A stretch of DNA of 64,000 nt. Source: Tetradesmus obliquus. Its lineage: Eukaryota > Chlorophyta > Chlorophyceae > Sphaeropleales > Scenedesmaceae. Of this stretch, positions 1-10,476 are shown piece after piece (position 1 is the stretch's first letter; every line of letters starts with the position of its first letter). The notes beneath the pieces are model-generated. The model saw only the letters and a program-made list of their open reading frames with translations, had not been told where the DNA came from and did no database searches. The stretch spans positions 5,394,001 to 5,458,000 of the forward strand of contig CP126198.1 in assembly GCA_030272155.1 (NCBI GenBank), written 5' to 3'. The position numbers and the translations under genes are program-made.

Positions 1-345
1 TGCTGGGGTAGAAGCTGTAGACCTGTTGGTAAAGACATGAAGAAGTGAAGTTCAACCATATGCTATGCATTCAAGGCGGATTATGAGGCCGCAGAATGCT
101 ATGCCATGTTCTAAAGGTGCACCCTCAAGTGTTACAAATGGTTCCAAGGTGTCTGACGTAAACCTTGCTGCTTGTGTGTGGGTCAGTGTGTTGTACTCTG
201 CCTAGTGCTAGCATGCAATGCTGTAATGCTTGACAGCTTCACAGCAGGGTGAATGCAGGTAAATGAGCAGAGCGACATGGTGTTGCGCATCAAAAGCAAC
301 AAGCGTGCAACCAGTCAGCACACAACGCAGCAGCCAGCTACTTAC

Positions 346-660
346 TTGTCAATGTCAGCCTGTACTGTTGCTGCTGCCCTTGCGCCGTAGCCAGTGTAAG
401 TATACGCCAGCACGATGAGTCCTGCAGCCTTCATGTTATTTACAATTGTAACATAGTTTGAATCGACAGCTGTGCCTGGCCCGCTTGCAGGATTGATGAT
501 GACTAGGCGAGTTGCGTCATTGCCGGAGGTACGGCTCCAGTGGCAGGTGGCAGTGTTTGTAAAGCAAGGGTAGTAATAAGAAGGAACGCCAATCTGCTGT
601 GTGGTGGATGTCAGGCGGACTTCAAAGTCCCAGAGACCAGGCGCAGATGGCAGGGTGTCC
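346..660 (-). other. Spherulin-4-like domain B exon (first part)
   Basis: This exon begins with DTLPSAPGLWDFEVRLTS, the end of domain A, and runs straight into a second copy of the fold: QIGVPSYYYPCF, LVIINPASGPGTAVDS and a GYGARAAATVQADIDK segment ending at a GTAAGT donor. The rest of domain B must lie beyond the left edge; bases 1-345 read as intron. Confidence 0.8.
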
Positions 661-669
661 CTGAGAGAT

Positions 670-736
<67 letters not shown>

Positions 737-3700
737 TTGTAGCAAAGTAAATGACAACAGCAGCTGAGGCAGTATGATGGATGTGAGGCGCACTTGTAGG
801 TCCCAGAGGCCAGGCGCAGAAGGCAGCGTTTCTCTGAGGGATGCAGCAGCAGCAGCAGCAGCAGCAGCAGCTTCAGCTGGAGGAGGAGCAGGAGCTAAAG
901 AGTAGCAGGTGGCAGACGTGGTGGCAGCAGCAGCAGCAGGGGCGATATTGTGAAGTGCCTCAGCTAGCTGGCATCATCTGCTATTGCATGGCAACTTTGT
1001 TGTCAACGCAGGCTGCCTTTGCATTGCAGCCATGCATTACAAAGACAGCAGTTCAGCCACCACAAACAGCACAACAGAGAACCAGAGTGATGTCGCAAAT
1101 CGTTCCGCACACCTATGCAGTTCCGCCGGCTCACCAAGGGTTGCCATCTGGTGTGATGCTGTCGTCAGTCACGTACACCCAGCCAGCCCGCCGCGCCTTG
1201 GACAGAGTCAGCACCTTGTAACAGTCATACACATGCTGTGTTGCACAACAACAGCAGAACTGCAATGCCAACAATGCATTGCAAGCAGCTGCACCCAACA
1301 GGCACCAAAACGCCAGAAATATAAGCGTAGCAACTGCACATCCACACAGCTGACTCACCAAGGGTTGCCGTCTGGTGTGATGCTGTCATCTGTCACGTAC
1401 ACCCAGCCAGGTCGCCACGCCTTAGACAGCATCAGCGCCTTGTAACAGCCTTACACATGCTGTGTTGCACAACAACAGCACAACTGCAACATCAACGATG
1501 CATTGCAAGCAGCTGCACCCAACATGCACCAAAGCGCCAAAACCATAAGCGTAGCAACTGCACATTTACACAGCTGACTCACCAAGGGTTGCCGTCTGGT
1601 GTGATGCTGTCATCAGTCACATACACCCAGCCAGCCCGCCGTGCCTTAGACAGCATCAGCGCCTTGTAAAAGGCCTCAGGCGTAGGCGGAACTTCATACA
1701 CCAGCTGCCAGAATCTGCTTGCAGGATAATCTGACACCCAGGCAGCTGGCCCTGACCAAGTCAAGTAGCTTGTATAGCTGCTTTCAAAGTTGACCACAAT
1801 ATCGGGTGCGTTAGATTCAACTGTGAAGAAGCATTCGGCTGCTGCTGAGTCTGTGCCCCAGTTTAGGACTGTGGTGGGTGCTGGAGCGGTGCCAGCAGAA
1901 ACCTTGGATTTCGTGTACCCGATCAGCTGCTGGTAGTATGGTACAGTGGTGCATTCAGTGCTGGCTTCGTCAAAGAAGATGCCACTGACTCCATACCAGC
2001 TGAAATACTTATCAATCTCAGCCTGGACGTCTGCTGTTATTTTTGCGCCGTACGTTGTAGCCACATAGCCCAGCACGATGGTGCCGCCTGCCCTGAGGTT
2101 GGATGACAATGTAACATAATTTGAATCGACAGCTGCGCCAGGGCCGCTGGCAGGATTGATGATGACGAGCTTTGCCTTGCCTGCTGTGCGCTGCCACACA
2201 CATCCGGCAGTAAAGCAGGGATAGTAGTATGAGGGCACTGCAATCTGCTGGGTGCAAGTGGAGCTTGCTGGGGGTGGTGGGGAAGGGGAAGGGGATGGCG
2301 AGGGGCTGGGGGAAGGCCTGCAGGGTTCAGGGTTCAAGATGCAGGGTGAGAGAACTTGATGGTTTAGATTATATGACAACTTGGTCTGTGAGGCTGAGGC
2401 GTCTTGGGTTCAGTGGCTGCTGGTCAGCTGAGACGGCTGGAAGAAGGATGGCTGTCTGCTGCTGCACGGATGCTGCTGTGACTGCAGTCAACGTCAGTCA
2501 ACGTCTACAGTCAACATTCAAACACGCTTGCACGCACAACAGATCATGTCATAAAAATCTCTGGATATAAATCTCTGGATACAACACGAGAGATTCGGTA
2601 TAAATCTCTGGATATAACATGAGAGATTTGGTGCTCAAGGGTGTGCAGTGTGTTTTACGGTGCTCACTCTCCTTTTCTGGTCTCAGACCTGTGTTCAACC
2701 TGTTGTGGCCCATACCATCCAAGATGGTGCCAGGACCCACATGTAACTATCATCCTCTCATTAAAAATGCTTACTTGGGTGAAGGCGAGGGGCTTGGCTT
2801 TGGAGAGGGGCTGGGGCTGCAGCAGCAGCAGGCACAGGCAGGAAAGTGCAGTGTTGCTACAGAAGTCAGCAGAGATTTTGGCAGCAATGTGTTGGCGCGA
2901 AGCTGCTGCACTTGCAGCAACGCATCAAAACAGCTCATTAGCACTGTGCAAGAACGGCAACGTGTTGTTGAATGCATGTAGGCAGCCAAATGCGTGTATG
3001 CTGTTCAAGTTATCGCGCCTGCAGCCAGCGCAGCACAACACCAATTTTGCACCTAAATTTTGGAGAGGGGCTCGGACTTGGTTTGGGTGAGGGTTCAGGA
3101 GATGGTTTAGGGGAGGGCTTAGGCGAGCGGCGCGGACTGCAGCACACACAGACAGCCAAGCAAGCACAGAAGCGTTGCTGCCGATGCAACAGCTCCAACA
3201 GCAACCACAGCGCTGCGCAACAGTCACCACCTCTCTGCACGTTTCGTTTTTCAGTGATGCAAACGTTGCCTTACGCCCTAGCGTGCCAGGCGCACTTGGC
3301 TCCTGCGATAGCAACCACATTGGTGCGTAACAAGACAACATGTATCTGCACGTTTGTGTAATGCACACATTGCCTCAAGCCTGAGGCCCACCTTGGCTTT
3401 TGGTGAGGGCATAGGAGGACCGGTTGAGCAGCCCGCATACCCAAGGACCCTTCAGTTGTTGCAGTGGTACATTTGTGCACAGCAAGCAGCAACATTCATG
3501 CATTCATGTGCACAGGCCCACCTTGGCTTTGGTGATGGCGAGGGTGATGCCAGCTTAGGCAGGGCACAAACACCTAAGGACCCTTACTACGCTGGTACAT
3601 TGTCGTGCAACAAACACAGAGATACATGAATTCATGTGCACATGCCCACCTTGTCTTTGGAGATGGCGAGGGTGATGCAAGCTTAGGCAGGGCGAAGGCA

Positions 3701-5395
3701 TCCCTAGGGGTGAACTGCAGGGTTTACTATTGCCTGATCAAGTTTTTTAAACCTAAGACCCACCTTGGCTTTGGTGAGGGTGAGGGTGATGCCAGCTTAG
3801 GCAGGGCACAGGCATCCCTATGGGTGAACTGCAGCGACAAAGCCTTGCGAATGCTGACAGTGCCAAAGGTGTTGACCTTCGCACACGCATTGCTGTTGAA
3901 CTTTGAGAGGCTGGTGTATTCCACGTTGAAGATGGGCTTGCCGGCTGCACGGGCGGGACATAACAGCACACTGTTGTTACATGACATGTTATGAACCATG
4001 GTGATGTGTTATTTGAGGTTTTGGAACACTCCTGTGTCAGCACAGCAGCCTGGATGAATTCAAACTGGTATGATGGCCAGCAATTAGGCGTGACTGCAGC
4101 GCTGTACGTGTCATGGCTGGCACTGGCATCCAGCAGACGTTGCTGAACACCTGTGCAGACCCCGCTGAGGTTGCATCGCCTGTACAGCTGCCTGTGCCGC
4201 GCCTCACCAGCCTTGAAGGGCGCATACATGCCGCATTCATTGTACTGGTAGCACTGCTCGTTAATGGCAAAGTCCCACATGGACACTGCACAGCAAGCAG
4301 CACAGCCAGCACTATGTTTAAGTTTAGTTTAGGGCAGATTATGTGAGGGCATGCACTCGTTGTACTAGTAGCACTGCTCAATGACTGCAAAGTCCCACAT
4401 AGACACTGCACAGCAGGCAGCACAGCCAGCACCATGACTAAGTCAAGTTCAGGAGAGGGCCTGTGAGAGCATGCATTTATTGTACTGGTAGCACTGCTCG
4501 TTGACTTCAAAAGCCCACATGGGCACTGCACAGCAAAGAGCACAGCCAATGTAAACATCGAGGGTTTGTAATTGCAATTGTGTTCCAACCTTGATGGGCA
4601 GCATGCTACGCTGCCGTTGTGCATGCTACATGTTTGTCTCACACGCAGTTGCATGGCATATACACGGTGTGCTCTCTGTGCTGCACTCTGTGACAGCTAG
4701 CTGCCTAATTCAACAGCATGCACTTATGCATCAACAGCATAATTCAAGCACATGCACGCCATGCCAGCGCACCTGTGGTTAAGCTGATCAAGTTGAGGGA
4801 GTTCTTCAGGCCTATGCCCATACCATTGGCCCTGTGCATGCTGCAGGTTTGCCTCACCCATGCAGGCAGCACATGTTGCGATGCTGTGCCTGCGCTGCAT
4901 GCCATCACAGTGTGCGACAGAAAGCTGCCTCAAGGTGTGCTGCAACACCATCAACGTAGTGACAGCATGCACAATTCAGCATGATAATGTCAACACACCA
5001 TGCCTGCGCACCTGTGGTAGAGCTGATCAGATTGAGGGTGTTCTTGAGGCCTATGCCCATACCATTCGCCCTAGCAGTGTCAGATAGGAACCGCAGGTAC
5101 TGCAGTGCAGTAGTAGAAGTCAAAGGGAAGCCGCTGTTGCAGGTGCCGTAGCAGTCGGTGTTGTCGGGGTCGATGGCTTTAAAGCCCTTGGCCTTGCACA
5201 GCTGAATGCGCTGCAGCAGCAGCAGCAGCAGCAGCAGCAGGCAGAATGCGGCAGGCAGCCGGCAGGAGGTTTTGAGATGGTTTAGAGCTAGGATGGACGG
5301 ATGACTTGGCGCATGTGACCTGCAGGTGCCGTAGCAGTCGGTGTTGTCGGGGTCGATGGCCTTGAAGCCCTTGGCCTTGCACAGCTGAATGCGCT

Positions 5396-5475
<80 letters not shown>

Positions 5476-7081
5476 GGCGGCAGAGGCAGCAGCAGCAGCA
5501 GAGGCAGCAGCAATAGCAGCAGCAACAAGCAGAACACGGCAAGCAGAACACGGCAGGTAAAAAGCAGGAGGTGGTGGGTGGTGATAGGACACACATCAGT
5601 GGATGAGCTGGTGCGTGTGACTTTGCAAGCCCCAGCTTGCTGTGTTCCTAACATTTGCTGGTGCTGGTGCTGCTGCTGCTGCTGCTGCTGCGTGATGTGC
5701 CCGGCAGGTGTGATACACATCATCCATGGCAGGTATGGCTGCAAACCAAACACACTCTACGCTATAATGCAGCTTGCATGCCTCCGGCCAAGCTGTCCAG
5801 CAAGTGCTCACCGCTGTCATGGTGTTGCGTATCTCTGCCCTACGGCTGTCAGAACATCAATACTTCAGGCCAGTATCAGCCGTATGACATACAAAGTGCA
5901 TGCGCCTGTCAATAGTTTGACATGTTAAGTAACCATTTCAGCTCACCGCCGTCATTATGTTGCGTATCTCTGCCCTGCGGGTGTCCACGTATCTCTCCCC
6001 AGCCCATCCAGAGATGTTAGCACCCAGAGCAGATGCAGGGAAAGAGGCGCTATCTGGGCGCCAGATTTCATATTGCGCGCTGAAGTAGCAGACAGGCACC
6101 AGCCCAGCCGCGTTAAGTGCGGTCACTGCAAGCAGCAGCAGCGATTGCGTGAGGCAGCAGGTGTGTGAAGAACAAGTGCGTGCGCATTGGCACGTGAGGC
6201 GGTCACTGCCAGCTGCTCAGCATGCCGACCGGTTTCAGCGTGGCTTTGAAGTTGTTGGTGTTGATTCTTCCTGCCATATATCATATAAGTATAAATTATA
6301 CATTATATAAGATGAGGCATTCAGGCTGTTGTTGCGTTGAATGCAGCGCATAATGTTGCAATCCTTGCTGCGCTACTACTCCGGCCCAGAGGCAATCACT
6401 GACGGCTGACCAGTTGTGATATGGTTACTGAAGCTGCTAGCATGTTGAATCTGTATGTTATGCATGGCAAGCGGCCAGGCGACTGTCATGATGAATGCAG
6501 CGCAGCATGATGTGGCGATGCTTGCTGCGCTGCTGCTCAGCCCCACATGCGCTGACATGCACAGCACATGTCAAACATGCTGGTCAACGGATTGCGCTGA
6601 CTGGTGCTGACCTGTTGCGTTTGCCGTGTCAAACAGATCAATGCTGTAGACCTTGACTCCTGCAATCTGCGGCAGGGCAGTGCAGCGTAACAGTGCATAA
6701 TTGATGGATACCCAGGGAAACCAACCCCACGCTACGCACACCATCCTGCAGGCATGTGCTGCAACTCTGTTACATATGCAGTAGCAATGGTGAAATGGAA
6801 GTTGCTTTGCTCCAGCATGTTATCCACCAGCCCGGCTTGGGCAGTAGCAAGCAAGCAAGCAAGCTGCTGTTGCTGCCGTTGCTGAGATGCTGCTGATGAG
6901 TCACCTGGTGTGTAGGCATGACGAAAGTCTGCCCTAGCTGGTACTGCCATTGTTGGTTTATGATGGAGTTTTGATCCCAAGGCTGTGCCTGTGCTGGTGG
7001 AAGCAGGCAACTCAGCAGCACTGCCAAGAGCAACAGCAGCAGCAGGGCTGCTGGAGCCAAGAGCTTGCGCAGAACCGGCAT
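346..7081 (-). CDS. Secreted GH114 - Ser/Pro linker - double spherulin-4 fusion protein (3' partial)
   Basis: Ten exons read in phase: 7081-6905, 6666-6612, 6125-5947, 5210-5012, 4285-4208, 3944-3764, 3136-3053, 2816-2775, 2317-1583 and 660-346, about 680 residues before leaving the window. The ATG at 7081 starts a hydrophobic signal peptide ending near PPAQAQPW. Residues ~35-275 match GH114/TM1410-type endo-alpha-1,4-polygalactosaminidase (YSIDLFDT, VPVCYFSAQYEIWRPDS, GFKAIDPDNTDCY, IGLKNT, NEQCYQYNECG). Ser-Pro-Lys repeats follow (~280-350), then two spherulin-4-like domains (QIAVPSYYYPCF, VIINPASGPG, GIFFDEAS, WVYVTDD). Predicted role: extracellular or wall glycan hydrolase, acting on galactosaminogalactan-like or other polysaccharide; substrate is inferred from family only. 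No exon after the first begins with a start codon, and all nine junctions keep frame, so a single gene is better supported than three. The donor at 346 (GTAAGT) implies further exons outside the window. Confidence 0.8.
600..871 (-). repeat. Duplicated acceptor/5' end of domain-B exon with CAG/CTG tracts
   Basis: The exon start is present twice: at 600-660 (acceptor before GGACACC) and at about 775-835 (acceptor before AGAAACG). Each is preceded, on the sense strand, by a (CTG)n tract at 668-735 and 841-871. Only the 660 copy keeps the reading frame; the other would complete TG+A as a stop after GNP. Confidence 0.8.
1131..1670 (-). repeat. Tandem copies of the domain-A exon end plus donor (3 copies, 224-bp period)
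   Basis: The sequence around the donor of exon 2317-1583 occurs at 1131, 1355 and 1579, exactly 224 bases apart. Each copy keeps the coding frame KARRAGWVYVTDDSITPDGNPW or a close variant, with the GTGAGTC donor in two copies and a GTGAGCC variant in the 1131 copy. Only the copy at 1579 is attached to the full exon. Confidence 0.85.
1583..2317 (-). other. Spherulin-4-like domain A exon
   Basis: One 735-base exon encodes the end of the SP linker and a nearly complete spherulation-specific family 4 domain. Visible blocks are VPSYYYP, INPASGPG, VLGYVATTYG, IDKYFSWYGVSGIFFDE, VLNWGTD and AGWVYVTDD. It ends at GNP(W) with the donor GTGAGTC. The last codon is completed by the exon starting at 660, giving GNPWDTLPSAPGLWDFEV, a normal family C-terminus. 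Confidence 0.85.
2775..3800 (-). other. Ser-Pro linker micro-exons
   Basis: The end of the GH114 exon (LASPSPSPKPR, donor after 3764) is followed by two small exons, 3136-3053 and 2816-2775, that encode almost only Ser, Pro, Lys and Arg. Each has a TGCTGCAG or CTGCAG acceptor and a GTGCAA or GTAAGC donor, and each joins in phase to its neighbours. Such (SP)n stretches are typical hydroxyproline-glycoprotein linkers of volvocine wall proteins, so O-glycosylation is likely. Confidence 0.7.
3387..3800 (-). repeat. Four tandem copies of the SP-exon 3' edge
   Basis: The end of the GH114/SP exon with its GTGGGTC-like donor recurs near 3387, 3517, 3645 and 3759, with spacings of 130, 128 and 114 bases. 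The complete exon is the one ending at 3764; the others lie downstream of it in the intron. Confidence 0.75.
4230..4535 (-). repeat. Three copies of the NEQCYQYNEC exon 5' edge
   Basis: The coding segment for DFAINEQCYQYNEC and its acceptor recur at about 4235-4285, 4355-4405 and 4475-4525, roughly 120 bases apart. The two upstream copies are diverged (for example NEQCYQYNKC) and run out after the motif. Confidence 0.7.
5012..5475 (-). repeat. Duplicated RIQLCKAKGF exon edge flanked by long CAG/CTG tracts
   Basis: The 5' end of exon 5210-5012 (RIQLCKAKGFKAIDPDN) is repeated at about 5320-5393. Both copies sit directly after a sense-strand (CTG)n tract, at 5211-5240 and 5394-5475. The upstream copy ends after CYGTC and diverges, so it is a decoy acceptor fragment. 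Confidence 0.75.
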
Positions 7082-8978
7082 CTTGCGAAACGCTTTCGAA
7101 CAAGTACGCTACAATTTCTTCCAAACTTGATGCTCGGCTGCGTGTGCTTTGATGCTGCAACGAGTATAAACACGTCACAGCCCGTGGCAGGGCCGACAAG
7201 CAGCTGCGGGCAGTCAGTAGCGTCTTAAACACGCATTTATAGCCTTACGAATGATTTGATGTCAAAGCGTCATGGTGATCAGCTACTTTGATACTGTCAG
7301 GTAGCGAGAAGGCGAGCGGGCTGCTAGTGACATTCCGAGGGCCTTCATGAAGGTCTGACAGACCAGCGCCAGCCGTGCTTTTGGTGTTTGAGATCAGGTA
7401 ATTGCAATGGCAATGTTCCGGTTCCTGATTTCCGATAGGTCTGACCGTCGCACATGCTCGCAATGTGCTCAGGAGTCAACTGCAGTAACCACTCCCTAAG
7501 GGCAGCAACCACTCCCCTGGTTACTGTCATCCCGGGGCCGTTCGGGACCTCAGAATGGACGCTTTTCAAGAGCTCTGGCAAGTTGACAAATTCAGGAAAT
7601 ATAAATTACCTGGTTGACGGCCACATCTGGATGGCCAGCCTGCTTGCACAGCTGCCAGCTGTGATGATGCACAGTATCTGCAAACAACCTAGGTTGTGCA
7701 GCTGCAGCTGCAGCGTGTGACGCCGTGTGGCAGACTGCCCAGGAAAGATGCTCACTGCCGATGCAGCAGCTTGCAGCCGTGCAATTCTGCCATGACACGT
7801 TGTGCCACTGGCATGTAGAGCCCCGTTGTCTGCACAAGCCGGGCTTGCAGGACAGTGCAGCAACACACCTACTACACACCAGTTGCGCACAATTGCCCAA
7901 ACCCAGCAGATGTGTCACCCAGTGGATACCATCACAACTTTGAACTGATGTGTGCATGCAGGGTATGCACAGGGGCAGCTGGACACCAGAGCCTTTGTCA
8001 GCAAAGCTCCCAAGCAGCAAAAAGGCGCCCCCGCAAAACTTTATAGACCCATGGCAACAGCAACAACCAGCAACACTCTCAGCGTAGGTGCGGACCCCAT
8101 ACAAGAGGGAGCTGCTGAAGAGGCAACCATTGTAACAACGACAACCCGCAGGCGCTGCAGACTTAACAGACAGTACCGCTCTATGTCCCTGCTGCGCCGA
8201 CAGCGCAAGCCACTAGTGTACACAAGTTGATCAAATCAATCACGCATGGCAAGTCTGCCCTTGCACATCCTGCCAGCACCAATGTCCTTGCAAAATCAGC
8301 CAGCCAGCACAATGTGATGGGGATGCAAAAACGGCAACCTGACTACTGATCAGGTTGACCAGCATTGTATGTGCCTGTTGTTGTTAGCCAGGTACTTGCT
8401 GCATCATCACAGCTCAAATAGCAACAGCTGACATACACGCTGCAACCGAGACAAAAGCGACAAGCGCAATGCCTGCAGCACCCTTATGCCACTGCAGCAG
8501 CTGCAGTCAAGCAAATGCTGCTGAGTTGCTGCTGTGGCTTGCCGCCTGCTGTGCAGCTGGTGGCAACAACACTGACCTGGCCAGCTGGCTTGTCTAGCTC
8601 CTGCCCATGTGACACACCCTCCTATGATGTACACTCGTCCACGCACATGACACCTCCTTGATATGAGCATGGCATGAGCAGCATATCCTACATCAGTCAT
8701 CCTCCAGTCCTACTATGTGACTTTAACCGGAACAGATGGGTGTGCCACCACCTCCTGTACGTGTGTTGCATGCAGCGCACACCTTAACACTGCTGCAGGA
8801 AGAGCGCTCCCTGCTTTACACCTCATCTCAACCACGCACGCGCCCACAACCCTGCACACAAAGCATAGACCCAGTCACAAACAATCCTGCAAACTACCTT
8901 GCCTGTACTCTTCTCGACCTGACTGCATGAAGTGACCAAATGCCAAAGCATAGACATGCATAATCCAACACGCGGAAC
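7082..8978. other. Intergenic region with two weak coding candidates
   Basis: No family was recognised. On the minus strand 7581-7345 reads as an open segment with LPELLKSVHSEVPNGPG and VVAALREWLLQLTPEHI; it looks protein-like but has no convincing start or splice partners. On the plus strand 7952-8230 reads QLDTRAFVSKAPKQQKGAP to a stop at 8230 and could be a terminal exon after an AG at about 7961. The two are unrelated and neither is well supported. The rest, 8231-8978, shows nothing I can name. Confidence 0.25.
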
Positions 8979-9262
8979 GTCCTGCAAGCTGCATGCAGCT
9001 GTCGCAGCGCGTCCTGCAAGCCGCGAGCATCACAGCGCTTTCCTGCAAGCCGCAAGCGTCACAGCGTTTCCTGCAGGCTACAGCTGCCACAGCGCTTTCC
9101 TGCAAGCGGCAGGCATCACAGCGCTGTCCTGCAAGCTGCAGCTGCCACAACGCTTTCCTGCAAGCCGCAAGCGCCGCAGCGCTTTCCTGCAGGCTGCAGC
9201 TGCCACAGCGCTTCGCTGCACGCCGCAAGCGTCGCAGCGCTTTCCTGCAAGCTGCAGCCGAT
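8979..9262. repeat. Minisatellite, ~30-31-bp unit, about nine copies
   Basis: The unit is built on CAGCGCTTTCCTGCAAGC followed by either GCAGCTGCCA or CGCAAGCGTCA, alternating in an AB-like order. Open frames across it on both strands are by-products of the unit length and are not counted as genes. Confidence 0.85.
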
Positions 9263-10476
9263 GCAGCTCACTCACGCTATCGTACAGTAGACCACCACAC
9301 TCTTGCGCTGCTGTTGCTGTGCAGTGCAAGCAAGATCACTGCAACTGCTCTGCTATGCAACCAGCAGGGCTCCAGCCTAATACCTCAAGCAACCCTTCGC
9401 AGCACGCATCATCCATAAACCACAGGCATGGGTTTGTACGAAGCGACGCGCCCACAACTCAGCATCTAGTGCAGATGCATCCCTCCAACACCAACTTCAC
9501 TCTATTTCAGCAGCTGTGATGCATGCACAAGAGGGTTCTGGCCTCCCCATGCACACCTCGCATCACATGCACTGCAGTACGCACGCAACACACAACCCTG
9601 GCTGCTGACGGTGCATCACGGCTGTATGCATGTCTGGGTCCTTCACTCAAGCGATAAAGCTGTACAGCGCCTGCTGCAGTAGGATGCATGCTGGTTGCTG
9701 TGACAGGCTAGAGGTGGATGCATTGGCGGTGCTTCAGATGCTAGAACAGCACCAGTTGGTACAGCAGGCGTGCAACTTCCAACAGATAGCTAAGCAACTG
9801 CACAGGGCTCCTGATGCTGCTGCAACGAGGACAACTGCTGCCGGGTCTACACAAGCTGCTCGCGGTTGCTTCCAGACAAGCTCCTACTACGCACAAGCCT
9901 GAGACGTTATCGTAGCAAGTCCACAGGCAGAGTCCTGCAAGTCCTGACAGGGACATTGCTGCAGTACAGCTGCGCCACAGCATCCATACCGCCTGCCTGA
10001 TTGCATCAACAACAAATGGAACAGCCGGAGGCTGAACCAAAAACCACAACTCCCCAGCCAGCAGCACGCCAGTGCACACACACATGCACCATACGCCCTC
10101 TCACACGAACGCCACAAGGCGGGACAGCACACGCGACGTCTTCCAGTCAATCAACTCGAACTCCTTTGGAAACCGCTGCTCCCTTGGGGCACAGGCCACT
10201 CTCTGTGCAGGACACCTTTTTGCAACCAGGGAAAACTAATGACGGCAGGCAGCTCCCTGTACTATCACAACTGTCGACAGGCATATAGCTGCAGCCACGC
10301 GGGCAGCAGCTACAACATCACAACACAACCAGCACCAGAAATGGAAGCGTGTACCAACATACTCAACGACACGCGCCAACCCAGCATCAACATGCACAAA
10401 TGCAAGCAGCAATCCCACGAAAGGGCTACGCAGCGGCAGCACTGATGAAAACGCTACTGCTGTCACTACCAGCCGC
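9263..10476. other. Intergenic / 3' flank of PP2C gene, nothing recognised
   Basis: Overlapping short open frames occur on both strands but show no domain, no splice structure and no consistent codon choice. The left part of the PP2C 3' untranslated region should lie in the bases just below 10477. Confidence 0.4.

Larger units (their letters stand above)
3764..7081 (-). other. GH114 catalytic domain and signal peptide exons
   Basis: Six exons encode the signal peptide and the whole GH114-like barrel. The DPDN motif (exon 5210-5012) and the NEQC motif (exon 4285-4208) are the conserved acidic positions typical of the family; their catalytic role is family knowledge, not shown here. The junction between 4208 and 3944 rebuilds YAPFKAAGKPIFNVEY, which is the expected family sequence and fixes the splice sites. 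Partial copies of exon edges lie in the introns near 4359-4400, 4478-4530, 4770-4850, 5320-5393, 5812-5860 and 6335-6400. Confidence 0.78.

Noticed and set aside
540..871. Long Ser-, Leu- or Gln-rich open frames over CAG tracts
   Set aside because: They are translations of a trinucleotide repeat inside an intron; the same bases are open in several frames.
8875..9519. Plus- and minus-strand frames across the minisatellite
   Set aside because: Periodicity of the unit explains the open frames; no splice or start context.
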